A stretch of 58,932 nt of DNA from Saprospiraceae bacterium (GCA_018057925.1 JAGPCT010000018.1:1-58932), one strand, 5' to 3'; shown: positions 1 through 9,016, counted from the first letter of the stretch. Notes: a model not told the origin generated them from the sequence alone. Numbers and translations are program-made.

Positions 1-1
1 T

Positions 2-1912
2 GGTACTCTTGACGATATCGTAGTCCATAGAGATAAAGAGGCCGGAGTAGGGATAGAGGCCAATATCGAAATAGTGTTAAGAAGCAATATTTATTTTGAT
101 TTGATTAACGCTCTTGAGGTGCCTAAAAGGAGTATTTGGGTATATTCGGCTCAAAATGAATTTGGTTATTCTATACCTAATGAAAATTATTTTGTAGAAC
201 TATTGTCGTATGAACTTCAGAAAAATGATTATTTATACCAAGCAGAAATAACATCGGAAAGTCCAACATCATGGAAAACCATACCGGTAGAAGAAAATTT
301 TGTCGAAAACAGCATACCGGAAATATACTTTGACTATCTGAATAACCTTGCATTTACAGATCCAATATCTAAATGGTTTTTCAAACTTGGAATCATCTTA
401 GAGGAAAGCCCGATCGACTTAAACCCGATTACCCTTGGTCTGTCCTTTATAGAATTTATTAGAGATGATTTGCCACCCGACAGCAAAACTGATATACGTG
501 CCATTAGGTCTTCAGACACTTATGGTGACATGATTTTTGAAGTTTTTGACCCAATAGTATATACCACTGTTAATATATTGGGGATGATTCCAGCGGTCGA
601 TAATATCGCAGATTGCATTGGCTTAGCATATGCTACTGTGAGAGGAAATGAAGACGAGATAATTAATTATTCTATCGGTATGGCTTTAGTCGGAGTGGGC
701 ACAGCCGGCGTCAAGATAATCAGGGAATCCATAAAGCCAATTAAAAATGCTATTGTATCTGCACGCGGTGCGACCTTTATAGCCCTTGCCAACAGCGCAT
801 TCTTGCCGGTCAAAGCCCGGAATTCATTCAGGATGATAGCATTTTCCACGGCGATGCGCATCGATCCGGACCAGGTCATCCAATTGTCTGAAAACTTCTA
901 TCAAGCAGCTATCAACAAAGCCTTTCACAACCATCAAATACGAATAATCTATCATGCTGCGGAGGCTAACAAGTTGACCTATCTCAAATTGTTGGATAAA
1001 GAGGGCACAGACATCTATGCCCACATCCGCCGGCCCGAACTGCAACAAATCCAAAATATCGCCGATAATTTGTTAGATGCCAAAAAAAGAGTACATTTGT
1101 CTGACATACTAAAGAGTATGGACAATGCCACCCTCAACCAGCTGGAAAAAGACCTGGCAGGTGAGGGCGGTGAAGCGTTGAGGGCGTTGTTTGGGGAGAA
1201 GGTGAGATGCGTGAGGGCGTGGGAGGTAGCAGCCAAGCATAATGATGAAATTCGCTTAGATGTAGAATTTTTAAGTAGGCTGAATAACCATTTAGATAAT
1301 TATCCAAAATTGGATATCGATATTGATAATCCCATTTTGTTTAATGCATACAAAAAAATAAATGATAATCCTGAACTTGGTTTTGAAATATTAAAAGAAC
1401 TTGAAGAGGATGTGACAGATCAGATACAGGCTTTAGCTAAAAGTGAGTTTTTTAAGCACTTTGTCGTCAAGGGAAGACAGTTTAATAAAAACATTGTAGA
1501 TAACTTTCTATCCAATAATGTAATTAAGAACAAACTTCAACAACTTTTTCCGGGGATAAATTTAAACGAATACCAACTTTTGACAGAAGTGCAATTATAC
1601 ACAACCAACGGTTTCACTAAGGCGGATATTCTTTTAGTTAAGAAAACAGGGAATACAATTGAAGATGTAATTTACATAGAGAATAAATTGAGTAAAAGCA
1701 CGACATTTACAACAAGACAGAAAGAGGGATTATCAATAATTAAGAATCAAGGTCAGTTAACAGTGAAAACTGGTGGAGGAAATGTTCTACCGAGTAATAA
1801 TCCAATAATACTTCCCCAAGGTAAGTGTCTTAAAATCTCTGATCATGGGAATACAGATATTTCGGGTTTAACAGGAGGAGATATAGAATTAATTAAATTT
1901 AGCCCATTCTAA
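2..1912 (+). CDS. Polymorphic toxin, C-terminal part (PD-(D/E)xK-type nuclease tip), 5' end outside window
   Basis: The reading frame is open from the first bases of the window, so this is the C-terminal part of a longer protein; the GTG at 74 is probably internal. Numbering from that GTG, residues about 160-260 hold hydrophobic stretches (GMIPAVDNIADCIGLAYA, YSIGMALVGVGTAGV) like the pre-toxin transmembrane region of polymorphic toxins. A VRAWEV motif near residue 382, seen from memory in the linker just before toxin tips in Bacteroidetes, precedes the variable end. The last ~150 residues carry TKADILLV, then YIENKLS: D518, E536 and K538 fit the D...ExK core of restriction-endonuclease-fold nucleases. 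The DNA is visibly more GC-rich at about 740-1240 and AT-rich after 1240, as expected for a swapped tip. A likely immunity gene starts 17 bp after the stop. Delivery (T9SS, T6SS or other) cannot be read from this piece. The nuclease assignment is inference from the motif. Confidence 0.7.
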   Translation, partial: GTLDDIVVHRDKEAGVGIEANIEIVLRSNIYFDLINALEVPKRSIWVYSAQNEFGYSIPNENYFVELLSYELQKNDYLYQAEITSESPTSWKTIPVEENFVENSIPEIYFDYLNNLAFTDPISKWFFKLGIILEESPIDLNPITLGLSFIEFIRDDLPPDSKTDIRAIRSSDTYGDMIFEVFDPIVYTTVNILGMIPAVDNIADCIGLAYATVRGNEDEIINYSIGMALVGVGTAGVKIIRESIKPIKNAIVSARGATFIALANSAFLPVKARNSFRMIAFSTAMRIDPDQVIQLSENFYQAAINKAFHNHQIRIIYHAAEANKLTYLKLLDKEGTDIYAHIRRPELQQIQNIADNLLDAKKRVHLSDILKSMDNATLNQLEKDLAGEGGEALRALFGEKVRCVRAWEVAAKHNDEIRLDVEFLSRLNNHLDNYPKLDIDIDNPILFNAYKKINDNPELGFEILKELEEDVTDQIQALAKSEFFKHFVVKGRQFNKNIVDNFLSNNVIKNKLQQLFPGINLNEYQLLTEVQLYTTNGFTKADILLVKKTGNTIEDVIYIENKLSKSTTFTTRQKEGLSIIKNQGQLTVKTGGGNVLPSNNPIILPQGKCLKISDHGNTDISGLTGGDIELIKFSPF

Positions 1913-1929
1913 AAATAACTATTATTACA

Positions 1930-2622
1930 ATGTGGTTAGGCGTTACTGATATTAAAAATGAATTAAAGGGTAAATTAAACCCATATTATAAGGATAAAGG
2001 GTTTCAATTTAAAATAGGTATACAAGGAGGGTCAATTGGATATGTTGAGAAATTAAAAATCGATTTTGCGTTTCTGTTTTTTAATGTTTACACAACAGGT
2101 AAGGTCTGGATTTCTCCAATGTGTACCTACTTAGATATAGTTGAAAGGACTTTGTTTAAAATTCAATTGCCAAATAAATCAGTTCAGCACCACTACGAAA
2201 AACCTTATAATATATTAAACCATATCTCAATAATTGAGAACAATAATTTTAGAGTTAAGCTTGAATCTGATACACTCTATTCAAAAGAGGATGTCCATCA
2301 TTTTTGTGATAAAATTATTGAATATATGGAAACAAAAGGGTTTTCGTTTATGGAGCAAAACAATTCTTTGGAAAAAATTTATAATCAAATAACTCAGAAT
2401 TGGGAGAATAAGAATTTAGACCCTATATCTGAACATCAGGATAATTATTTCAAAGCCCTAATTATTTTGAAGTTAATGAATGACCCTAATATAGAGGATT
2501 ATAAGATACAATTTAAAGAAAAGATATTAGAATATAAAAACCCAGAAGCTTGGTTGCAAGGATACAAAAATCTATGTGATTTGCTTGATAGTCCCAGCTT
2601 TGAAAAGGAATATTTAATATAG
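1930..2622 (+). CDS. Candidate immunity protein for the upstream nuclease toxin
   Basis: A 230-residue protein with no signal peptide and no membrane segment, so cytoplasmic. It begins 17 bp after the toxin stop codon on the same strand and shares the AT-rich composition of the toxin tip. The opening (ELKGKLNPYYKDKGFQFK) resembles the start of DUF4304-like or immunity-type proteins, but I do not recognise a family with certainty. By position it is expected to bind and block the nuclease domain of the preceding protein. The call rests almost entirely on gene order, which is the standard arrangement for polymorphic toxin/immunity pairs. Confidence 0.5.
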   Translation: MWLGVTDIKNELKGKLNPYYKDKGFQFKIGIQGGSIGYVEKLKIDFAFLFFNVYTTGKVWISPMCTYLDIVERTLFKIQLPNKSVQHHYEKPYNILNHISIIENNNFRVKLESDTLYSKEDVHHFCDKIIEYMETKGFSFMEQNNSLEKIYNQITQNWENKNLDPISEHQDNYFKALIILKLMNDPNIEDYKIQFKEKILEYKNPEAWLQGYKNLCDLLDSPSFEKEYLI

Positions 2623-2626
2623 TGTA

Positions 2627-2773
2627 TCACCCCGCCTGTTCCTGAATCTGCTTTTTTGTAGTAAAAGTATTGATAATTTCTTTGACGATGATTTTGTCTT
2701 ATTCTGGTGCTAGTTCCACTTTTTAGACGTGGCGGATTAAGTCTTTGTCAGCAAGTGGCGCTGACTAGAAATG
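2627..2773 (-). pseudogene. Decayed remnant resembling the C-terminus of an XRE-type repressor
   Basis: Read on the minus strand, this stretch gives ADKDLIRHV*KVELAPE*DK followed by IIVKEIINTFTTKKQIQEQAG and a stop (TCA at 2627-2629 on the plus strand). Two TAA codons interrupt an otherwise sensible helical segment. The pattern of an acidic DK followed by an amphipathic helix ending in a KK-rich tail is typical of the end of HTH_XRE regulators. No helix-turn-helix is preserved. It is too short and broken to be functional. Confidence 0.35.
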
Positions 2774-2795
2774 TTCAGCCATCCATCCCGAGCTG

Positions 2796-2866
2796 AGCGC
2801 TAATACCGATTGGTTATTCGTAATAGTCCAATTGCATTGTCATAAACGACTATCGCATCGGTATTA
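2796..2866 (+). repeat. Repeat family C, copy 1
   Basis: Begins AATACCGATTGG, then ATAGTCCAATTGCATTGTC and a CTATC block. It matches segments at 8751-8835 and 44598-44680. CCGATTGG and CCAATTGC can pair to make a short hairpin. In the other two copies this segment follows a decayed left arm of element A; here no A arm is visible just upstream. Confidence 0.6.
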
Positions 2867-3084
2867 TATCAGAAAATGTTGGATTAATCTATAAATCAAT
2901 CTGGTATAAAATAGGCAGTTCACCTGTACTGGAGAAATACTATCAGTACAAGCTCGACGGCCCATTATCGGCATTAGGTATCGATGAGGCTGCCTGGTCT
3001 GCCTTACTCGAAAAATATCCGGGGAAAACCTTTGAAATTGAAGCCTTATTCGTTAATCCAAAATTCAGCATTAGAAAATACTGA
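2842..3084 (+). pseudogene. Orphan C-terminal coding remnant, truncated by a repeat element
   Basis: An open frame without a start codon reads DYRIGIISENVGLIYKSIW, continues through KYYQYKLDGPLSALGIDEAAW and SALLEKYPGKTFEIEALF, and stops at 3082. The amino-acid composition is protein-like. The last codons (about KFSIRKY) are encoded by the start of a decayed element A copy (3062-3199), so the element appears to have landed in the gene and supplied the stop codon. No family recognised. Its place right after a toxin/immunity pair fits a displaced toxin tip or immunity fragment, but that is inference. Confidence 0.4.
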
Positions 3085-3199
3085 ATCGATAAACGATTCG
3101 TAATCAATGCTTTTGCCAAACCATCGGAACGACTCGTATATCGGGAATACATTCAAAACCAGCAATATACGGTTTTTCTAAGCCTTGACTGCTGAATTC
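3062..3199 (+). repeat. Element A, copy 5 (decayed, full length)
   Basis: Starts AATTCAGCATTAGA and ends TGCTGAATTC, with the internal blocks CGATTCGTAATCAATG, ATACGGTTTTTCT and GACTGCTGAATTC in the same order as the well-preserved copies at 25709, 30351 and 44822. The hairpins are degraded. It lies between a truncated coding remnant and the terminator of the metallopeptidase gene. Confidence 0.65.
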
Positions 3200-3225
3200 G
3201 GGTATAAAGGAATTCAGTATAAAAA

Positions 3226-3259
3226 CAAAAGGGAACACCAATACTGGAACTCCCTTTTG
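3226..3259 (-). terminator. Intrinsic terminator of the M36-type metallopeptidase gene
   Basis: CAAAAGGGA at 3226-3234 pairs with TCCCTTTTG at 3251-3259 (9 bp). On the minus strand the stem is followed by TTTTGTTTTTA. It lies 30 bp past the stop codon of the gene at 3289-6828. Confidence 0.75.
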
Positions 3260-3288
3260 ATTATTAAGAAATTATGAAATCCTGAAAC

Positions 3289-6200
3289 TTACATTTTAAT
3301 ATATTTATGGGTTGCTATCCCATTTCCATTTTTTAGTTGGACAAAATATATGCCATTTGAAGCGCTAGAAAGGTCAATATTGGTCAAATTAACATTGACA
3401 GAACTTTGTTTTTTCACTTGTTTAACTATTCTGCCGGACGCATCTGATATGGTAATTTCCATTTCTTGACCAGGAGTATTAAGCCAGCTAACGTTCAGAC
3501 TGCCATTTCCCGGATTGGGGAATACATTGCTAACAATAGATTGACCCGCAACTTTATCAGTTGACACTAAGCCATTGTGACGCACATAAGTACCCAATTC
3601 ATTTGCTTCCACACATTCTTCGTTTCCGCCATCAACCGTTATACATGCTTCACTGTTGACAAACACTGCATCAACCAACTCAAGATTATCAATATACCAA
3701 TTATCCAATGTTGCATCACCATCAGAAGCTCCATAGAAGAGGCTAAAATAAAGCTCTTTCGTATCTAAAGCCTTTAAATCCGCAAAGCTGTGCACCCATC
3801 CTTTAGAATCGCCACTAAATCCTAATAAATTGGGAATAGTGAAACTTGCATAAGCCATATAACCGGGATATTTACCTCTAACTACTTCATCTCCAAAATA
3901 TTTCCAACTATCGGCATCTTCGGAATATCGAATATTTCCGCCATCCACAGCTCCTTGTGTATTATATTTATGATTGAGGACTAAGTATGGGTGTGCTCCG
4001 GCAACCGTTACGGGCGATGCTTTTTCAAAAGAAGTTTTATAATCACCGGTCAATGCTGGTATAGCATAAACATTACTTCCATTTTCTCCTTCACCCTCTA
4101 AAAATTCAAAAAATACATTTCCGGTTTGAATGTTATTAAACCAATCTCCATCCGGGAATGAAAATTCACTTTCAAATCCTTCTTGATACATTAATTTTGA
4201 AAAATAATCATCATCTACCTTAATTTTATAACTAAAGGTATGCTCTGCAGAAGAAGATAACGAATCTAACTCAAATGTAACCACACCATTGGAATACGTT
4301 CCACCTGATCCAGCCACATAAGAAGTATGTTCAGGAATCACATCTGTAACCTTAATATTCTTTGCTGTGGCAAGTTTATATGACTTAAGATTGAAGTCAA
4401 TGTTGATTTCTCCACCTTTGTCCACCTCTTTAGTAACCTCTTTATGCATCTCCACCTTATCTAAGCAAAACAGGTTAGGTGTAAAATCTACTACATTGTC
4501 ACCCAGTGAATTTTCCGATCCTCCATCAGCAAAATAACCTAATCCACGACGAGCAAACACTTCCCATATCAAACAATTATTTTCTCCATTAAACAATAAA
4601 TTATCAGCCTCAAGAATAGCGTCACGCCCACTTTCAAATCCTACACCGCATGGTTGAATCTTCATACCTTGAAATACTAGTTCTACTGCTTTACTATTTC
4701 CGCCATCACCGCCCCACAACTTACCATCATCACCGTACTTATCAATCATGGCCCAGTATAAATCCCATATCATATCACACCATATCTCTCCTATCGCATG
4801 TGGTCCGGATACATTAGCTACATCAGCAAATGTATTGGGACACTTACTCATATCCGTGCTATAAGGAAACCTTCTGATACCTGAACCTGATGTAGGTTGA
4901 GCCTGAACGTAAGTCCCTATCCCACGTGCGTCAGTCCCTTTATCTCCTGGTCGTTTTGACGTCACTAAAGACATAAAATCGCTCCACCCTTCGCCCATCT
5001 GTTCAGCTGATGAAAGGCATCCTGAATTCTGTGGACCTCCGGTTAGACGGGTGGAGATTCCATGCCCGTATTCATGCGCTATTACACCATTATCATAGGA
5101 TGCGTCTAATAAAGCAGGCCCACTGTTATCCGGTAGTTGCAACTTAACTACGACTTTTTCACCTGTAGCAAGGGCTCCTTTAATTTTATCACGAACAGCC
5201 TTATTTACAAATACTGAAGGAATTGTCACTGATGTACCATTGGTCCCGCTTGCCATCCCAATTACTTGGTCTTCAAAATTCATAATAATAGCTGCTACAG
5301 CTCCAGCTTTCTGGGCGTTATATACTTTTTGTGAAAAATCACAACTTCCTCGATCGATAGCAACAATTTTTCCTTGCATTTGATCAGCATTTTTAGCTTC
5401 GCCACAGAAATATGAATTACCTCCGGTTTTATCCAATGCAAGCACTACCTCTGCTTCAATTTTATCTGTTGTAATAGCCGACCCAAAATCAGGATCGCCT
5501 ACTTCATATCCCCCGGCAATATTTGATGGTTCTAATATATTAAATTTTTGTGTGCCATTGTCCCAAAGGAACATCCTCATTTGACCACTTTTACCATCTT
5601 CAGGTGTAGAAAAATCCGCATTATTCTTATAATCAGCACTTCCATTTCCATATTGTGACATAGCCTTTACAAAGTCCAAACCTTGTCCGCCTTTACCGTA
5701 ATTGTTCAATTGAAAGTTGCCTGATTGCTCATCAAAACCAAAATGGTATGAAAAATCGTGCATTTTATTTACCATATAGAACAAATTGACTGCTGCGGCT
5801 TCTTTAGATTCCTGCGGTTCAAGTGATTGGTCAAAAACTTTATCAAAAACAAGATCTTGTCCACCATCCACTTCAGAATCAGCTTGATAATTACCATCAT
5901 TATCATTGAACGCATAAGCATTATTCCCTTGTAAAGTCGTATTATCAACACCATCTTGACCGTCTAAGTCGTGCCAACCATAAGGCGAAGCTTCCGGATC
6001 ATACGGACTAACAGCTATTGTAGAGCTTCCAAAAGATGGAGCCTCAAGAGGCAATTCATACACCCTATATTTACTTGCTTCCGCAACAGGTGGAGGTGTC
6101 GGCATTTCTTTAGAAGGTATAATGACACTATGCACGGATTCTCTACATTCTTGATCATGGGTATGATTGGCAAATTGATTAGGTCCATCAAATTTACAGG

Positions 6201-6828
6201 ATAGCTTATAGTTCAATTTATTCATTATTCTACCATCCTGACTATTCACGACAATTTTATAATGATCCATTTCTCCGATCATCTTTATCTGCATTTCATA
6301 ACCAAGAACGAGATTACCTTGTTCTACATACCATGTATAATGAGGCTCAATAGTTTCTTCAGAAATATTCCCTCCGGCTAAAACCAACTTATCTCCTCTT
6401 GATTCCAATAATTGTGGTTGTGGATTTACAACGCCACATGCCACCGCAGCACTTTTCACTGCATCTTCAACACTCATTGCAGAAGCTCTATTCCCTTTAA
6501 TCTGAAAGGAATGAGTGTTAATAAAATTACTTTTAACAGCACCAACTTGACCATTCTTGCCGACATAAAATGAAGTCAAAGCGTTATAAATCGGTATATC
6601 ATCATAGGTTTGCAATGCATAGCAATAAGATATTCCTCGCTTTTGGTCAGTATAACTTGTTACCATTACAATCTGCGAAGCATCTTCTACGCTCAAACCA
6701 AATTTTAATGGGTTTTGTAAGATTTCATTCTTTACCTTTGTCTCCACTTGTATGTTTTGTGCAATCGTATATGTACCGATTAAACATAACAATGACAAAA
6801 AACAAAATGTAATAATTTTTTGACTCAT
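3289..6828 (-). CDS. Secreted M36 (fungalysin-like) metallopeptidase with PA domain and T9SS sorting domain
   Basis: A 1179-residue secreted zinc protease. It has a signal peptide (residues 1-23, ending IAQ), an FTP-like propeptide (about 30-190) and a catalytic region. The zinc motif HEYGH lies near residue 585 in VIAHEYGHGIS, and EQMGEGWSDF about 25 residues later supplies the third ligand, as in M36. A protease-associated (PA) domain (about 430-560, with VAIDRGSCDF and AGAVAAIIMN) is inserted upstream of the zinc motif. After the catalytic part come a DUF11-like beta domain (about 810-870), a beta-sandwich region, and a C-terminal type A sorting domain with VFPNPGNGSLNVSW and a final THKYIKM. 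Expected to cross the outer membrane through the T9SS and digest extracellular protein. A TATCTTTG promoter box lies about 40 bp upstream and a terminator follows. Confidence 0.92.
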   Translation of the reverse strand: MSQKIITFCFLSLLCLIGTYTIAQNIQVETKVKNEILQNPLKFGLSVEDASQIVMVTSYTDQKRGISYCYALQTYDDIPIYNALTSFYVGKNGQVGAVKSNFINTHSFQIKGNRASAMSVEDAVKSAAVACGVVNPQPQLLESRGDKLVLAGGNISEETIEPHYTWYVEQGNLVLGYEMQIKMIGEMDHYKIVVNSQDGRIMNKLNYKLSCKFDGPNQFANHTHDQECRESVHSVIIPSKEMPTPPPVAEASKYRVYELPLEAPSFGSSTIAVSPYDPEASPYGWHDLDGQDGVDNTTLQGNNAYAFNDNDGNYQADSEVDGGQDLVFDKVFDQSLEPQESKEAAAVNLFYMVNKMHDFSYHFGFDEQSGNFQLNNYGKGGQGLDFVKAMSQYGNGSADYKNNADFSTPEDGKSGQMRMFLWDNGTQKFNILEPSNIAGGYEVGDPDFGSAITTDKIEAEVVLALDKTGGNSYFCGEAKNADQMQGKIVAIDRGSCDFSQKVYNAQKAGAVAAIIMNFEDQVIGMASGTNGTSVTIPSVFVNKAVRDKIKGALATGEKVVVKLQLPDNSGPALLDASYDNGVIAHEYGHGISTRLTGGPQNSGCLSSAEQMGEGWSDFMSLVTSKRPGDKGTDARGIGTYVQAQPTSGSGIRRFPYSTDMSKCPNTFADVANVSGPHAIGEIWCDMIWDLYWAMIDKYGDDGKLWGGDGGNSKAVELVFQGMKIQPCGVGFESGRDAILEADNLLFNGENNCLIWEVFARRGLGYFADGGSENSLGDNVVDFTPNLFCLDKVEMHKEVTKEVDKGGEINIDFNLKSYKLATAKNIKVTDVIPEHTSYVAGSGGTYSNGVVTFELDSLSSSAEHTFSYKIKVDDDYFSKLMYQEGFESEFSFPDGDWFNNIQTGNVFFEFLEGEGENGSNVYAIPALTGDYKTSFEKASPVTVAGAHPYLVLNHKYNTQGAVDGGNIRYSEDADSWKYFGDEVVRGKYPGYMAYASFTIPNLLGFSGDSKGWVHSFADLKALDTKELYFSLFYGASDGDATLDNWYIDNLELVDAVFVNSEACITVDGGNEECVEANELGTYVRHNGLVSTDKVAGQSIVSNVFPNPGNGSLNVSWLNTPGQEMEITISDASGRIVKQVKKQSSVNVNLTNIDLSSASNGIYFVQLKNGNGIATHKYIKM

Positions 6829-6866
6829 TCTTAATAATATTTTATTTAGTTATTTTTAATGCAAGC

Positions 6867-6874
6867 CAAAGATA
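6867..6874 (-). promoter_or_regulatory. Bacteroidetes -7 promoter box for the M36 peptidase gene
   Basis: TATCTTTG on the minus strand fits TAnnTTTG exactly and lies about 39 bp upstream of the ATG at 6828. No clear -33 TTG at the expected distance. Confidence 0.6.
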
Positions 6875-6910
6875 CAATTATTCTTATTTTAAATATAAAA
6901 ATATAATGTT

Positions 6911-7660
6911 ATGGATAAACAAAATACTTCATATATATACGGACGTCAACCAGTCATAGAAGCTTTAAAAGCTAAATCAAGCATTGAAAAGATATTTTTA
7001 CTGTCCGGTGGTGACCGTGACTTTGAAAAAGAGATAAGGGAACTGATAAAGTCAAAAAACATTGACCTGGCTTATGTTCCAAGAGAAAAGCTCAACCGGT
7101 TGGCTTCAGGAAATCATCAAGGCATTGTTGCTTTTATCAATGATTACAAATATTACGACCTTGATGTCATCTTGCAAAAAATCAAACAATCCAATGAAGT
7201 GCCTTTCCTCATCATGCTTGACCACATGACAGATGTCAGAAATTTCGGAGCAATTGCAAGGTCAGCGCTTTTGGGTGGATGTCATGGAATAATTATTCCC
7301 AATCAAAATAGTGTAAGTGTAACCTCAGATGCCATAAAAGCATCAGCCGGAGCGTTGACCCACCTCCCTGTATGCAAGGTTACCTCCTTGGCAGAAGCTG
7401 CTGACCACTTGGCTGAACAAGGGATTCAACTTTTTGTCACCGGCATGAATAAAGATGTTTATTTGCATCAATTAGACCTACAAGAAGGGTGCTGCGTTGT
7501 CCTTGGTTCAGAAAAGATGGGTGTTTCAAAACAAGTGGAAAGCCGAGCAGATCAGGTATTTTCAATTCCACAAAATGACAGACTGGACTCGTATAATGTA
7601 AGTGTCGCCTGTGGAATTATTACTTATCAACTTATATTAAAACGCAATTTTAATCTCTAA
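6911..7660 (+). CDS. rlmB: 23S rRNA (guanosine-2'-O-)-methyltransferase RlmB-like (SpoU/TrmH family)
   Basis: A 249-residue SPOUT methyltransferase expected to 2'-O-methylate G2251 of 23S rRNA using S-adenosylmethionine. The N-terminal RNA-binding domain (about 8-75, starting with the family-typical YIYGRQPVIEAL) is followed by the knotted catalytic domain. All three SpoU motifs are visible: motif 1 DVRNFGAIARSALLGG (about 100-115), motif 2 VVLGSEKMGVS (about 197-207) and motif 3 RLDSYNVSVACGI (about 223-236). The length is normal for RlmB. It is transcribed divergently from the peptidase gene. RlmB and other TrmH paralogues can be hard to tell apart, but the GRxxV start favours RlmB. Confidence 0.9.
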   Translation: MDKQNTSYIYGRQPVIEALKAKSSIEKIFLLSGGDRDFEKEIRELIKSKNIDLAYVPREKLNRLASGNHQGIVAFINDYKYYDLDVILQKIKQSNEVPFLIMLDHMTDVRNFGAIARSALLGGCHGIIIPNQNSVSVTSDAIKASAGALTHLPVCKVTSLAEAADHLAEQGIQLFVTGMNKDVYLHQLDLQEGCCVVLGSEKMGVSKQVESRADQVFSIPQNDRLDSYNVSVACGIITYQLILKRNFNL

Positions 7661-7706
7661 TATCGGGTTTAAATAAAACAACAATTAAAATCATTAAATA
7701 CATATA

Positions 7707-8648
7707 ATGGGATTTCGTAATTTTTATCAGATTGTAAATAAATATTTTAACTTAAATACTTGGTTATTATTGACGATAACTTGCATTATAGGTTCAAAAC
7801 CCATCTCCGCTCAAACACTTTCAAAAATAAACGTAGATATCGTTCAACCAGAAGAATCACTTCTTTGGAAAATTGAAGGGAAGGGTCTATCGAAACCAAG
7901 CTATTTATTTGGAACAATTCACCTAATACCTGAGGATAAATATTTTTTTACCAAGGAAATGGAAAATGCTTTTGCCCAAAGTGATCAAGTAATATTTGAA
8001 ATTGATTTGAATGTTATGAATGACATGTCGCAAATGGCGGCTATCTTGGTCAAAATGAGAATGCCCGATAGTGTATCCTTACAAGATCTTATTTCACCCG
8101 AAGATTATTCCCTTTTACAAGAAAAAGCGAAAGATAGCGGAATGCCTTTGTTTATGTTTGAGAACATCAAACCGCTATTTTTACAAACCCTTTTAGATGA
8201 TGTTAATTCTCAGAAAAGCCAAATGGCATCCTATGAAATAAATTTAGCGCAAAAAGCATCAAATACCGGAAAAGGTATTGGCGGACTTGAGACTATTGAT
8301 GACCAAATGGCTGCAATAGATGCCGTCCCACTAAAAGAACAAGCCGCTATGTTAATGGAAAGCCTCAAATCACCGGACTCACAGAATATTGATACTCTCA
8401 TCCAACTCTATGAACAACAAAAAATACAAGAGTTGCACGATATGATTGAATCATCATTTGCACAATCAAAGGACAATTATATGGACTCCTTTTTAAAGAA
8501 TCGAAATGTTAAATGGATTGATAATATGAAAAGATTAATGTCTGAAAAGTCAACATTTTTTGCTGTTGGCGCAGGACATCTGGCTGGAAAAAGTGGAGTT
8601 ATCAACCTTTTAAGAGAAAAAGGATATAAAGTTACTGCTATTAAATAA
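7707..8648 (+). CDS. TraB/GumN family protein
   Basis: A 313-residue exported protein with an N-terminal hydrophobic segment (about 17-36) ending ISAQ, probably a cleaved signal. The TraB/PrgY/GumN domain spans most of the rest. It begins LLWKIEGKGLSKPSYLFGT and has the family GTIHL motif near residue 71. It ends with FFAVGAGHLAGKSGVINLL and REKGYKV, the conserved C-terminal GxxHLxG block. The family has a putative metal-dependent peptidase fold, but its role in Bacteroidetes is not established. It starts 46 bp after rlmB and may share its transcript. Confidence 0.85.
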   Translation: MGFRNFYQIVNKYFNLNTWLLLTITCIIGSKPISAQTLSKINVDIVQPEESLLWKIEGKGLSKPSYLFGTIHLIPEDKYFFTKEMENAFAQSDQVIFEIDLNVMNDMSQMAAILVKMRMPDSVSLQDLISPEDYSLLQEKAKDSGMPLFMFENIKPLFLQTLLDDVNSQKSQMASYEINLAQKASNTGKGIGGLETIDDQMAAIDAVPLKEQAAMLMESLKSPDSQNIDTLIQLYEQQKIQELHDMIESSFAQSKDNYMDSFLKNRNVKWIDNMKRLMSEKSTFFAVGAGHLAGKSGVINLLREKGYKVTAIK

Positions 8649-8708
8649 AGAAAGGCTCATTTGAAAAATATCATTGATGCACTCATCAAATAAAAATAAT
8701 TTTATCCC

Positions 8709-8835
8709 AAATCCTGAATTTGACAAATGCGGATTCGATGTACGACCCAAAATACCGATTGGATATAAGAAATAGCCCAATTGCATCGTCTTAAACATCT
8801 ATCACGCCTATATCTTTCGGGAGCATTCTTCCTGT
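8709..8835 (+). repeat. Composite repeat: decayed element A left arm joined to repeat C (copy 2)
   Basis: ATCCTGAATTTGACAAATGC with GGATTCGATGTACGACCC matches the left third of element A. It is followed from 8751 by AATACCGATTGGATAT, ATAGCCCAATTGCATCGTC and a CTATC...TTTCGGGAGCATT block, which is repeat C. The same A-left-arm to C order is seen at 44502-44680, so this is a second element type sharing one end with A. The rest of the 8649-9020 gap holds a poorly preserved A-like tail (about 8921-8965) and the promoter of the next gene. Confidence 0.55.
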
Positions 8836-8984
8836 AAACTTTAATTGTTTTAGTATTGGTACATTCAAGAGTTAAAAAAATCCATTAAAACAATGCATAC
8901 ATTGGGAAGTCCTGCATCATCAGTACGCTACGGATTAGGAAAACATCGATTGCGAAGTTCGGGTTTAACTGTAAAATTTTAATT

Positions 8985-9016
8985 TTTGAATTATATAAAG
9001 GATAATACTAAATTTG
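8985..9016 (+). promoter_or_regulatory. Canonical Bacteroidetes promoter (-33 TTTG, -7 TAAATTTG) at the DtxR/MntR gene
   Basis: TTTG at 8985-8988 and TAAATTTG at 9009-9016 with a 20-bp spacer match the Bacteroidetes housekeeping promoter. The -7 box ends only 4 bases before the ATG at 9021. Transcription would start at or within a few bases of the start codon, which implies a leaderless mRNA. Confidence 0.75.
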
